In this document: one piece after another, positions 24,943 through 37,958 of the stretch
How the letters are laid out: each line of letters starts with the position of its first letter
Numbering within the stretch: the stretch's first letter is position 1
NCBI GenBank assembly: GCA_949318235.1
Contig: CASGGR010000026.1
Location: 989,744 to 1,053,743, forward strand
Length of the DNA: 64,000 nucleotides
Direction: 5' to 3'
Origin: Ecdyonurus torrentis
Taxonomy: Eukaryota; Arthropoda; Insecta; Ephemeroptera; Heptageniidae
Made by a program: the position numbers and the translations under genes
The notes under the pieces: generated by a model
What the model saw: only the letters and a program-made list of their open reading frames with translations
What the model was told of the DNA's origin: nothing
Databases searched by the model: none

Positions 24943-26029
24943 GTGCTTTCTCATCGTACTTTTCAGACTGTGAATACGATTTTTAATGATATCTCCGAAA
25001 CTAATAAAGCTACAGGCTTGCGGTTTGAACTTAAATGTAGGACTAACAGACTTGCAAATAAAAGGTTATTACACCTTAATTGCTCCAATGCCAACTTTCG
25101 CCGTTATAGAGAATCTCAGTGCTTTCTCATCGTACTTTTCAGACTGTGAATACGATTTTTGATGATATCTCCGAAACTAATAAAGCTACAGGCTCGCGGT
25201 TTGAACTAAAATGTAGGACTAACAGACTTGCAAAGAAAAGGTTATTACACCTTAATCGCTCCAACGCAAACTTTTACCGTTATAGAAAATCTCAGCGCTT
25301 TCTCATCGTAATTTTCAGACTGTGAATACGATTTTTGATGATATCTCCGAAACTAATAAATCTACAATCTTGCGGTTTGAACTAAAATGTAGGACTAACA
25401 GACTTGCAAAGAAAAGGTTATTACACCTTAATCTTTCCAATGCAAACTTTCGCCGTTATAGAGAATCTCAGTGCTTTCCCATCCTACATTTCAGACTGTG
25501 AATACGATTTTTGATAATATCTCCGAAACTAATAAAGCTACAGGCTTGCGGTTTGAACTTAAATGTAGGACTAATAGACTTGCAAAGAATAGGTTATTAC
25601 ACCTTAATTTCTCCAATGCAAACTTTCTCCGTTATAGAGAATCTCAGTGCTTTCTCATCGTACTTTTCAGACTGTGAATACGATTTTTGATGATATTTCC
25701 GAAACTAATAAAGCTACAGGCTTGCGGTTTAAACTAAAATGTAGGACTAACAGACTTGCAAAGAAAAGGTTATTACACCTTAATCGCTCCAATGCAAACT
25801 TTCGCCGTTATAGAGAATCTCATTGCTTTCTCATCGTACTTTTCAGACTGTAAATACGATTTTTAATGATATCTCCGAAACTAATAAAGCTACAGGCTTG
25901 CGGTTTAAACTAAAATGTAGGACTAACAGACTTGCAAATAAAAGGTTATTACACCTTAATCGCTCCAATGCCAACTTTTGCCGTTATAGAGAATCTCAGT
26001 GCTTTCTCATCGTACTTTTCAGACTGTGA

Positions 26030-29000
26030 ATACGATTTTTGATGATATCTCCAAAACTAATAAAGCTACAGGCTCGCAGTTTGAACTAAAATGTAGGACT
26101 AACAGACTTGCAAAGAAAAGGTTATTATACCTTAATCGCTCCAATGCAAACTTTCACCGTTATAGAGAATCTCAGCGCTTTTTCATCGTTCTTTTCAGAC
26201 TGTGAATACGATTGTTGATGATATTTTCGAAACTAATAAAGCTACAGGCTTGCGAGTTGAACTAAAATGTAGGACTAACAGACTTGCAAAGAAAAGGTTA
26301 TTACACCTTAATCGATCCAATGCAAACTTTCGCCGTTATAGAGAATCTCATTGCTTTCTAATCGTACTTTTCAGACTGTGAATACGATTTTTGATAATAT
26401 CTCCAAAACTAATAAAGCTACAGGCTCGCGGTTTGAACTAAAATGTAGGACTAACAGACTTGCAAAGAAAAGGTTATTACACCTTAATCGCTCCAATCAA
26501 ACTTTCACCGTTATAGAGAATCTCAGCGCTTTCTCATCGTAATTTTCAGACTGTGATTACGATTTTTGATGATATCTACGAAACTAATAAATCTACAATC
26601 TTGCGGTTTGAAATAAAATGTAGGACTAACAGACTTGCAAAGAAAAGGTTATTACACCTTAATCGCTCCAATGCAAACTTTCGCCGTTATAGAGAATCTC
26701 AGTGCTTTCTCATCGTAATTTTCAGACTGTAAATACGATTTTTTATGGTAGCTCCGAAACTAATAAAGCTACAGGCTTGCAGTTTGAACTTAAATATAGG
26801 ACTAACAGACTTGCAAAGAAAAGGTAATTACACCTTAAACGCTCCAATGCAAACTTTCGCCGTTATAGAGAATCTCAGTGCTTTCCCATCCTACATTTCA
26901 GACTGTGAATACGATTTTTGATGATAACCCCGAAACTAATAAAGCTACAGGCTTGCGGTTTGAACTTAAATGTAGGACTAACAGACTTGAAAAGAAAAGG
27001 TTATTACACCCTTATCGCTCTTATGCAAACTTTCGCCGTTATAGAGAATCTCAGTGCTTTCTCATCGTACTTTTCACACTGTGAATACGATTTTTGATGA
27101 TATCTCCGAAACTAATAAAGCTACAGGCTTGCGGTTTGAACTTAAATGTAGGACTAACAGACTTGCAAAGAAAAGGTAATTACACCTTAATCGCTCCAAT
27201 GCAAACTTTCGCCGTTATAGAGAATCTCAGTGCTTTCTTATCGTACTTTTCAGACTGTGAATACGATTTTTGATGATATTTCCGAAACTAATAAAGCTAC
27301 AGGCTTGCGGTTTGAACTAAAATGTAGGACTAACAGACTTGCAAAGAAAAGGTTATGACACCTTAATTGATCCAATGCAAACTTTCGCCGTTATAGAGAA
27401 ACTTAGTGCTTTCTCATCGTACTTTTCAGACTGTGAATACGATTTTTGATGGTATCTCCGAAACTAATAAAGCTACAGGCTTGCGGTTTGAACTTGAATG
27501 TAGGACTAACAGACTTGCAAAGAAAAGGTAATTACACCTTAATCGCTCCAATCAAACTTTCACCGTTATAGAGAATCTCAGCGCTTTCTCATCGTAATTT
27601 TCAGACTGTGATTACGATTTTTGATGATATCTCCAAAACTAATAAAGCTACAGGCTCGCAGTTTGAACTAAAATGTAGGACTAACAGACTTGCAAAGAAA
27701 AGGTTATTATACCTTAATCGCTCCAATGCAAACTTTCACCGTTATAGAGAATCTCAGCGCTTTCTCATCGTTCTTTTCAGACTGTGAATACGATTGTTGA
27801 TGATATTTTCGAAACTAATAAAGCTACAGGCTTGCGAGTTGAACTAAAATGTAGGACTAACAGACTTGCAAAGAAAAGGTTATTACACCTTAATCGATCC
27901 AATGCAAACTTTCGCCGTTATAGAGAATCTCATTGCTTTCTAATCGTACTTTTCAGACTGTGAATACGATTTTTGATAATATCTCCAAAACTAATAAAGC
28001 TACAGGCTCGCGGTTTGAACTAAAATGTAGGACTAACAGACTTGCAAAGAAAAGGTTATTACACCTTAATCGCTCCAATCAAACTTTCACCGTTATAGAG
28101 AATCTCAGCGCTTTCTCATCGTAATTTTCAGACTGTGATTACGATTTTTGATGATATCTACGAAACTAATAAATCTACAATCTTGCGGTTTGAAATAAAA
28201 TGTAGGACTAACAGACTTGCAAAGAAAAGGTTATTACACCTTAATCGCTCCAATGCAAACTTTCGCCGTTATAGAGAATCTCAGTGCTTTCCCATCGTAA
28301 TTTTCAGACTGTGAATACGATTTTTGATGGTAGCTCCGAAACTAATAAAGCTACAGGCTTGCAGTTTGAACTTAAATATAGGACTAACAGACTTGCAAAG
28401 AAAAGGTAATTACACCTTAAACGCTCCAATGCAAACTTTCGCCGTTATAGAGAATCTCAGTGCTTTCCCATCCTACATTTCAGACTGTGAATACGATTTT
28501 TGATGATATCCCCGAAACTAATAAAGCTACAGGCTTGCGGTTTGAACTTAAATGTAGGACTAACAGACTTGAAAAGAAAAGGTTATTACACCCTTATCGC
28601 TCTTATGCAAACTTTCGCCGTTATAGAGAATCTCAGTGCTTTCTCATCGTACTTTTCACACTGTGAATACGATTTTTGATGATATCTCCGAAACTAATAA
28701 AGCTACAGGCTTGCGGTTTGAACTTAAATGTAGGACTAACAGACTTGCAAAGAAAAGGTAATTACACCTTAATCGCTCCAATGCAAACTTTCGCCGTTAT
28801 AGAGAATCTCAGTGCTTTCTTATCGTACTTTTCAGACTGTGAATACGATTTTTGATGATATTTCCGAAACTAATAAAGCTACAGGCTTGCGGTTTGAACT
28901 AAAATGTAGGACTAACAGACTTGCAAAGAAAAGGTTATGACACCTTAATTGATCCAATGCAAACTTTCGCCGTTATAGAGAAACTTAGTGCTTTCTCATC

Positions 29001-29030
29001 GTACTTTTCAGACTGTGAATACGATTTTTG
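26030..29030. repeat. 9-monomer-spaced (1,582-bp) repeat with chimeric middle
   Basis: Bases 26030-27448 match 27612-29030. Shared rare marks are GGCTCGCAG, TTATTATACC, GATTGTTGATG, GATATTTTCG, TTGCGAGTTG, TTTCTAATCG and the 1-bp deletion CCAATCAAAC. The spacing is nine units minus 2 bp. The 163 bases between the copies (27449-27611) join the tail of an M5 monomer to the CCAATCAAAC monomer, so this is a recombination product. Differences: GCTTTTTCATCG near 26180, GTAAATACGATTTTTTATGG near 26730, and GATAACCCC near 26923 in the left copy. Confidence 0.87.
26878..27580. repeat. Core module C7, truncated (M1-M3 plus M4/M5 hybrid)
   Basis: M1 carries GATAACCCC and TCTTATGC. M2 and M3 follow. The fourth unit starts like M4 (GAAACTTAG before it) but continues as M5 (GATGGTATC, GAACTTGAATG, GTAATTAC) and ends with CCAATCAAAC from a different monomer. 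M6-M9 are absent, so two switches lie within about 180 bp. Confidence 0.87.
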
Positions 29031-30042
29031 ATGATATCTCCGAAACTAATAAAGCTACAGGCTTGCGGTTTGAACTTAAATGTAGGACTAACAGACTTGA
29101 AAAGAAAAGGTTATTACACCTTAATCGCTCTAATGCAAACTTTCACCGTTATAGAGAATCTCAGTGCTTTCTCATCGTACTTTTCAGACTGTGAATACGA
29201 TTTTTGATGGTATCTCCGAAACTAATAAAGCTACAGGCTTGCGGTTTGAACTTGAATGTAGGACTAACAGACTTGCAAAGAAAAGGTAATTACACCTTAA
29301 TCGCTCCAATGCAAACTTTCGCCGTTATAGAGAATCTTAGTGCTTTCTCATCGTACTTTTTAGACTGTGAATACAATTTTTGATAATATTTCCAAACCTA
29401 ATAAAGCTACAGGCTTGCGGTTTGAACTAAAATGTAGGACTACTAGACTTGCAAAGAAAAGGTTATTACACCTTAATCGATCCAATGCAAACTTTCGCCG
29501 TTATAGAGAATCTTAGTGCTTTCTCATCGTACATTTCAGACTGTGAATACGATTTTTGATGATATCTCCGAAACTAATAAAGCTACAGGCTTGCGGTTTG
29601 AACTTAAATGTAGGACTAACAGACTTGAAAAGAAAAGTTTATTACACCTTAATCGCTCTAATGCAAACTTTCGCCGTTATAGAGAATCTCAGTGCTTTCT
29701 CATCGTACTTTTCAGACTGTGAATACGATTTTTGATGATATTTTCGAAACTAATAAAGCTACAGGCTTGCGGTTTGAATTTAAATGTAGGACTAACAGAC
29801 TTGCAAAGAAAAGGTTATTACACCTTAATCGCTCCAATGCAAACTTTCGCCGTTATAGAGAATCTCAGTGTTTTCTCATCGTACTTTTCAGACTGTGAAT
29901 ACGATTTTTGATGATATCTCCGAAACTAATAAACTACAGGCTTGCGGTTTGAACTAAAATGTAGGACTAACAGACTTGCAAAGAAAAGGTTATTACACCT
30001 TAATCGATCCAATGCAAACTTTCGCCGTTATAGAGAATCTTA
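28460..30042. repeat. Core module C8, M1-M9 (1,583 bp)
   Basis: Complete core in the left 24-monomer sub-copy of 54-mer copy 1. M8 has GATATTTTCG; M9 has the 1-bp deletion AATAAACTACAGG, making it 175 bp. M10 at 30043 has GATTTCTCC. Confidence 0.9.
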
Positions 30043-32680
30043 GTGCTTTTTCATCGTACTTTTCAGACTGTGAATACGATTTTTAATGATTTCTCCGAAA
30101 CTAATAAAGCTACAGGCTTGCGGTTTGAACTTAAATGTAGGACTAACAGACTTGCAAATAAAAGGTTATTACACCTTAATTGCTCCAATGCCAACTTTCG
30201 CCGTTATAGAGAATCTCAGTGCTTTCTCATCGTACTTTTCAGACTGTGAATACGATTTTTGATGATATCTCCAAAACTAATAAAGCTACAGGCTCGCGGT
30301 TTGAACTAAAATGTAGGACTAACAGACTTGCAAAGAAAAGGTTATTACACCTTAATCGCTCCAATGCAAACTTTTACCGTTATAGAAAATCTCAGCGCTT
30401 TCTCATCGTAATTTTCAGACTATGAATACGATTTTTGATGATATCTCCGAAACTAATAAATCTACAATCTTGCGGTTTGAACTAAAATGTAGGACTAACA
30501 GACTTGCAAAGAAAAGGTTATTACACCTTAATCGCTCCAATGCAAACTTTCGCCGTTATAGAGAATCTCATTGCTTTCTCATCATACTTTTCAGACTGTG
30601 AATACGATTTTTGATAATATCTCCAAAACTAATAAAGCTACAGGCTCGCGGTTTGAACTAAAATGTAGGACTAACAGACTTGCAAAGAAAAGGTTATTAC
30701 ACCTTAATCGCTCCAATGCAAACTTTCACCGTTATAGAGAATCTCAGCGCTTTCTCATCGTAATTTTCAGACTGTGATTACGATTTTTGATGATATCTCC
30801 AAAACTAATAAAGCTACAGGCTCGCGATTTGAACTAAAATGTAGGACTAACAGACTTGCAAAGAAAAGGTTATTACACCTTAATCGCTCCAATGCAAACT
30901 TTCACCGTTATAGAGAATCTCAGCGCTTTCTCATCGTAATTTTCAGACTGTGAATACGATTTTTGAAGATATCTCCAAAACTAATAAAGCTACAGGCTTG
31001 CGGTTTGAACTTAAATGTAGGACTAACAGACTTGCAAAGAATAGGTTATTACACCTTAATCCCTCCAATGCAAACTTTCTCCGTTATAGAGAATCTCAGT
31101 GCTTTCTCATCGTACTTTTCAGACTGTGAATACGATTTTTGATGATATTTCCGAATCTAATAAAGCTACAGGCTTGCGGTTTAACTAAAATGTAGGACTA
31201 ACAGACTTGCAAAGAAAAGGTTATTACACCTTAATCGCTCCAATGCAAACTTTCGCCGTTATAGAGAATCTCAGTGCTTTCTCATCGTACTTTTCAGACT
31301 GTGAATACGATTTTTAATGATATCTCCGAAACTAATAAAGCTACAGGCTTGCGGTTTGAACTAAAAGGTAGGACTAACAGACTTGCAAATAAAAGGTTAT
31401 TACACCTTAATCGCTCCAATGCCAACTTTCGCCGTTATAGAGAATCTCAGTGCTTTCTCATCGTACTTTTCAGACTGTAAATACGATTTTTGATGATATC
31501 TCCAAAATTAATAAAGCTACAGGCTCGCGGTTTGAACTAAAATGTAGGACTAACAGACTTGCAAAGAAAAGGTTATTACACCTTAATCGCTCCAATGCAA
31601 ACTTTCACCGTTATAGAGAATCTCAGCGCTTTCTCATCGTTCTTTTCAGACTGTAAATACGATTTTTGATGATATTTCCGAAACTAATAAAGCTATAGGC
31701 TTGCGGTTTGAACTAAAATGTAGGACTAACAGACTTGCAAAGAAAAGGTTATTACACCTTAATCGATCCAATGCAAACTTTCGCCGTTATAGAGAATCTT
31801 AGTGCTTTCTCATCGTACTTTTCAGACTGTGAATACGATTTTTAATGATATCTCTGAAACTAATAAAGCTACAGGCTTGCGGTTTGAACTAAAATGTAGG
31901 ACTAACAGAATTGCAAATAAAGGTTATTACACCTTAATCGCTCCAATGCCAACTTTCGCTGTTATAGAGAATCTCAGTGCTTTCTCATCGTACTTTTCAG
32001 ACTGTGAATACGATTTTTTATGATATCTCCAAAACTAATAAAGCTACAGGCTCGCGGTTTGAACTAAAATGTAGGACTAACAGACTTGCAAAGAAAAGGT
32101 TATTACACCTTAATCGCTCCAATGCAAACTTTCACAATTATAGAGAATCTCAGCGCTTTCTCATCGTTCTTTTCAGAATGTGAATACGATTTTTGATGAT
32201 ATTTCCGAAACTAATAAAGCTACAGGCTTGCGGTTTAAACTAAAATGTAGGACTAACAGACTTGCAAAGAAAAGGTTATTACACCTTAATCGATCCAATG
32301 CAAACTTTCGCCGTTATAGAGAATCTTAGTGCTTTCTCATCGTACTTTTCAGACTGTGAATACGATTTTTAATGATATCTCCGAAACTAATAAAGCTACA
32401 GGCTTGCGGTTTAAACTAAAATGTAGGACTAACAGACTTGCAAATAAAAGGTTATTACACCTTAATCGCTCCAATGCCAACTTTCGCTGTTATAGAGAAT
32501 CTCAGTGCTTTCTCATCGTACTTTTCAGACTGTGAATACGATTTTTTATGATATCTCCAAAACTAATAAAGCTACAGGCTTGCAGTTTGAACTTAAATAT
32601 AGGACTAACAGACTTGCAAAGAAAAGGTAATTACACCTTAAACGCTCCAATGCAAACTTTCGCCGTTATAGAGAATCTCA

Positions 32681-34264
32681 GTGCTTTCCCATCCTACATT
32701 TCAGACTGTGAATACGATTTTTGATGATATCCCCGAAACTAATAAAGCTACAGGCTTGCGGTTTGAACTTAAATGTAGGACTAACAGACTTGAAAAGAAA
32801 AGGTTATTACACCCTTATCGCTCTTATGCAAACTTTCGCCGTTATAGAGAATCTCAGTGCTTTCTCATCGTACTTTTCACACTGTGAATACGATTTTTGA
32901 TGATATCTCCGAAACTAATAAAGCTACAGGCTTGCGGTTTGAACTTAAATGTAGGACTAACAGACTTGCAAAGAAAAGGTAATTACACCTTAATCGCTCC
33001 AATGCAAACTTTCGCCGTTATAGAGAATCTCAGTGCTTTCTTATCGTACTTTTCAGACTGTGAATACGATTTTTGATGATATTTCCGAAACTAATAAAGC
33101 TACAGGCTTGCGGTTTGAACTAAAATGTAGGACTAACAGACTTGCAAAGAAAAGGTTATGACACCTTAATTGATCCAATGCAAACTTTCGCCGTTATAGA
33201 GAAACTTAGTGCTTTCTCATCGTACTTTTCAGACTGTGAATACGATTTTTGATGATATCTCCGAAACTAATAAAGCTACAGGCTTGCGGTTTGAACTTAA
33301 ATGTAGGACTAACAGACTTGAAAAGAAAAGGTTATTACACCTTAATCGCTCTAATGCAAACTTTCACCGTTATAGAGAATCTCAGTGCTTTCTCATCGTA
33401 CTTTTCAGACTGTGAATACGATTTTTGATGGTATCTCCGAAACTAATAAAGCTACAGGCTTGCGGTTTGAACTTGAATGTAGGACTAACAGACTTGCAAA
33501 GAAAAGGTAATTACACCTTAATCGCTCCAATGCAAACTTTCGCCGTTATAGAGAATCTTAGTGCTTTCTCATCGTACTTTTTAGACTGTGAATACAATTT
33601 TTGATAATATTTCCAAACCTAATAAAGCTACAGGCTTGCGGTTTGAACTAAAATGTAGGACTACTAGACTTGCAAAGAAAAGGTTATTACACCTTAATCG
33701 ATCCAATGCAAACTTTCGCCGTTATAGAGAATCTTAGTGCTTTCTCATCGTACATTTCAGACTGTGAATACGATTTTTGATGATATCTCCGAAACTAATA
33801 AAGCTACAGGCTTGCGGTTTGAACTTAAATGTAGGACTAACAGACTTGAAAAGAAAAGTTTATTACACCTTAATCGCTCTAATGCAAACTTTCGCCGTTA
33901 TAGAGAATCTCAGTGCTTTCTCATCGTACTTTTCAGACTGTGAATACGATTTTTGATGATATTTTCGAAACTAATAAAGCTACAGGCTTGCGGTTTGAAT
34001 TTAAATGTAGGACTAACAGACTTGCAAAGAAAAGGTTATTACACCTTAATCGCTCCAATGCAAACTTTCGCCGTTATAGAGAATCTCAGTGTTTTCTCAT
34101 CGTACTTTTCAGACTGTGAATACGATTTTTGATGATATCTCCGAAACTAATAAAGCTACAGGCTTGCGGTTTGAACTAAAATGTAGGACTAACAGACTTG
34201 CAAAGAAAAGGTTATTACACCTTAATCGATCCAATGCAAACTTTCGCCGTTATAGAGAATCTTA
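32681..34264. repeat. Core module C9, M1-M9 (1,584 bp)
   Basis: Counterpart of C8 in the right 24-monomer sub-copy of 54-mer copy 1. It lacks the M9 deletion and has GATATCTCC in M10 at 34265. It shares TCTTATGC in M1, TTAATTGATCC in M3 and GATATTTTCG in M8. Confidence 0.9.
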
Positions 34265-36784
34265 GTGCTTTTTCATCGTACTTTTCAGACTGTGAATACG
34301 ATTTTTAATGATATCTCCGAAACTAATAAAGCTACAGGCTTGCGGTTTGAACTTAAATGTAGGACTAACAGACTTGCAAATAAAAGGTTATTACACCTTA
34401 ATTGCTCCAATGCCAACTTTCGCCGTTATAGAGAATCTCAGTGCTTTCTCATCGTACTTTTCAGACTGTGAATACGATTTTTGATGATATCTCCAAAACT
34501 AATAAAGCTACAGGCTCGCGGTTTGAACTAAAATGTAGGACTAACAGACTTGCAAAGAAAAGGTTATTACACCTTAATCGCTCCAATGCAAACTTTAACC
34601 GTTATAGAAAATCTCAGCGCTTTCTCATCGTAATTTTCAGACTATGAATACGATTTTTGATGATATCTCCGAAACTAATAAATCTACAATCTTGCGGTTT
34701 GAACTAAAATGTAGGACTAACAGACTTGCAAAGAAAAGGTTATTACACCTTAATCGCTCCAATGCAAACTTTCGCCGTTATAGAGAATCTCATTGCTTTC
34801 TCATCATACTTTTCAGACTGTGAATACGATTTTTGATAATATCTCCAAAACTAATAAAGCTACAGGCTCGCGGTTTGAACTAAAATGTAGGACTAACAGA
34901 CTTGCAAAGAAAAGGTTATTACACCTTAATCGCTCCAATGCAAACTTTCACCGTTATAGAGAATCTCAGCGCTTTCTCATCGTAATTTTCAGACTGTGAT
35001 TACGATTTTTGATGATATCTCCAAAACTAATAAAGCTACAGGCTCGCGATTTGAACTAAAATGTAGGACTAACAGACTTGCAAAGAAAAGGTTATTACAC
35101 CTTAATCGCTCCAATGCAAACTTTCACCGTTATAGAGAATCTCAGCGCTTTCTCATCGTAATTTTCAGACTGTGAATACGATTTTTGAAGATATCTCCAA
35201 AACTAATAAAGCTACAGGCTTGCGGTTTGAACTTAAATGTAGGACTAACAGACTTGCAAAGAATAGGTTATTACACCTTAATCCCTCCAATGCAAACTTT
35301 CTCCGTTATAGAGAATCTCAGTGCTTTCTCATCGTACTTTTCAGACTGTGAATACGATTTTTGATGATATTTCCGAATCTAATAAAGCTACAGGCTTGCG
35401 GTTTAAACTAAAATGTAGGACTAACAGACTTGCAAAGAAAAGGTTATTACACCTTAATCGCTCCAATGCAAACTTTCGCCGTTATAGAGAATCTCAGTGC
35501 TTTCTCATCGTACTTTTCAGACTGTGAATACGATTTTTAATGATATCTCCGAAACTAATAAAGCTACAGGCTTGCGGTTTGAACTAAAAGGTAGGACTAA
35601 CAGACTTGCAAATAAAAGGTTATTACACCTTAATCGCTCCAATGCCAACTTTCGCCGTTATAGAGAATCTCAGTGCTTTCTCATCGTACTTTTCAGACTG
35701 TAAATACGATTTTTGATGATATCTCCAAAATTAATAAAGCTACAGGCTCGCGGTTTGAACTAAAATGTAGGACTAACAGACTTGCAAAGAAAAGGTTATT
35801 ACACCTTAATCGCTCCAATGCAAACTTTCACCGTTATAGAGAATCTCAGCGCTTTCTCATCGTTCTTTTCAGACTGTGAATACGATTTTTGATGATATTT
35901 CCGAAACTAATAAAGCTATAGGCTTGCGGTTTGAACTAAAATGTAGGACTAACAGACTTGCAAAGAAAAGGTTATTACACCTTAATCGATCCAATGCAAA
36001 CTTTCGCCGTTATAGAGAATCTTAGTGCTTTCTCATCGTACTTTTCAGACTGTGAATACGATTTTTAATGATATCTCTGAAACTAATAAAGCTACAGGCT
36101 TGCGGTTTGAACTAAAATGTAGGACTAACAGAATTGCAAATAAAGGTTATTACACCTTAATCGCTCCAATGCCAACTTTCGCTGTTATAGAGAATCTCAG
36201 TGCTTTCTCATCGTACTTTTCAGACTGTGAATACGATTTTTTATGATATCTCCAAAACTAATAAAGCTACAGGCTCGCGGTTTGAACTAAAATGTAGGAC
36301 TAACAGACTTGCAAAGAAAAGGTTATTACACCTTAATCTCTCCAATGCAAACTTTCACAATTATAGAGAATCTCAGCGCTTTCTCATCGTTCTTTTCAGA
36401 ATGTGAATACGATTTTTGATGATATTTCCGAAACTAATAAAGCTACAGGCTTGCGGTTTAAACTAAAATGTAGGACTAACAGACTTGCAAAGAAAAGGTT
36501 ATTACACCTTAATCGATCCAATGCAAACTTTCGCCGTTATAGAGAATCTTAGTGCTTTCTCATCGTACTTTTCAGACTGTGAATACGATTTTTAATGATA
36601 TCTCCGAAACTAATAAAGCTACAGGCTTGCGGTTTGAACTAAAATGTAGGACTAACAGACTTGCAAATAAAAGGTTATTACACCTTAATCGCTCCAATGC
36701 CAACTTTCGCTGTTATAGAGAATCTCAGTGCTTTCTCATCGTACTTTTCAGACTGTGAATACGATTTTTTATGATATCTCCAAA

Positions 36785-37799
36785 ACTAATAAAGCTACAG
36801 GCTCGCGGTTTGAACTAAAATTTAGGACTAACAGACTTGCAAAGAAAAGGTTATTACACCTTAATCGCTCCAATGCAAACTTTCACCGTTATAGAGAATC
36901 TCAGCGCTTTCTTATCGTAATTTTCAGACTGTGAGTACGATTTTTGATGATATCTCCGAAACTAATAAATCTACAATCTTGCGGTTTGAACTAAATTGTA
37001 GGACTAACAGACTTGCAAAAAAAAGTTATTACACCTCAATCGCTCCAATGCAAAGTGTCGCCGTTATAGAGAATCTCAGTGCTTTCCCATCGTACTTTTC
37101 AGACTGTGAATACGATTTTTTATGATATCTCCGAAACTAATAAAGCTACAAACTTGCGGTTTGAACTTAAATGTAGGACTAACAGACATGCAAAGAATAG
37201 GTTATTACACCTTAATCCCTCCAATGCAAACTTTCTCCGTTATAGAGAATCTCATTGGTTTCTCATCGTACTTTTCAGACTGTGAATACGATTTTTAATG
37301 ATATTTCCGAAACTAATAAAGCTACAGGCTTGCGGTTTAAACTTTAATGTAAGACTAACAGACTTGCAAATAAAAGGTTATTACACCTGAATCGCTCCAA
37401 TGCAAACTTTCACCGTTATAGAGAATCTCAGCGCTTTCTCATCGTAATTTTCAGACTGTGAATACGATTTTTGAAGATATCTCCGAAACTAATAAATCTA
37501 CAATCTTGCGGTTTGAACTAAAATGTAGGACTAACAGACTTGCAAAGAAAAGGTTATTACACCTTAATCGCTCCAATGCAAACTTTCGCCGTTATAGAGA
37601 ATCTCAGTGCTTTCCCATCGTACTTTTCAGACTGTAAATACGATTTTTGATAATATCTCCGAAACTAATAAAAATACAGGCTTGCGGTTTGAACTTAAAT
37701 GTAGGACTAACAGACATGCAAAGAATAGGTTATTACACCTTAATCCCTCCAATGCAAACTTTCTCCGTTATAGAGAATCTCATTGCTTTCTCATCGTAC
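36785..37799. repeat. Divergent tail of 54-mer copy 1
   Basis: This is about six monomers completing the first 54-mer after its two 24-monomer sub-copies. They carry unusual variants not seen in the sub-copies: GACTGTGAGTACG, CAAAAAAAAGTT (an A8 tract with a net 1-bp loss), CAAAGTGTCG, AAGCTACAAACTTGCGG, ACAGACATGCAAAGAATAGG and TTAATCCCTCC with TTTCTCCG. The same block ends copy 2 at 46284-47298, and related monomers continue to about 48.1 kb and reappear near 52.6 and 55.0-55.3 kb. Confidence 0.85.
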
Positions 37800-37958
37800 T
37801 TTTCAGACTGTGAATACGATTTTTGATGGTAGCTCCGAAACTAATAAAGCTACAGGCTTGCAGTTTGAACTTAAATATAGGACTAACAGACTTGCAAAGA
37901 AAAGGTAATTACACCTTAAACGCTCCAATGCAAACTTTCGCCGTTATAGAGAATCTCA

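Larger units (their letters stand above)
28341..36784. repeat. 24-monomer (about 4,222-bp) tandem pair inside copy 1 of the 54-mer
   Basis: Sub-copies are about 28341-32561 and 32562-36784. They are very similar but distinguishable: a 1-bp deletion near 29932 and another near 31182 only in the left sub-copy, GATTTCTCC near 30089 against GATATCTCC, CTTTTACCG near 30371 against CTTTAACCG, GTAAATACG near 31655 against GTGAATACG, GCGGTTTAAAC near 32413 against GCGGTTTGAAC, and ATCGCTCC against ATCTCTCC near 36337. These differences are all inherited by the second 54-mer copy, so this duplication is the older one. Confidence 0.93.
28301..37799. repeat. 9,499-bp (54-monomer) higher-order unit, copy 1
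   Basis: This is immediately followed by a second copy at 37800-47298. All private markers tested recur exactly 9,499 bp later: the 1-bp deletion AATAAACTACAGG (near 29932 and 39431), GGTTTAACTAAAATG (near 31182 and 40681), CTTTAACCG (34595 and 44094), ATCTCTCC (36337 and 45836), CAAAGTGTCG (37051 and 46550), and CTTTAATGTAAG (37341 and 46840). More than twenty conceptual translations taken at equivalent places are pairwise identical. The left limit is set by TCGTAATT at 28300 against TCGTACTT at 37799; the exact breakpoint is hidden in about 25 shared bases around TTTTCAGACTGTGAATACG. Confidence 0.95.
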
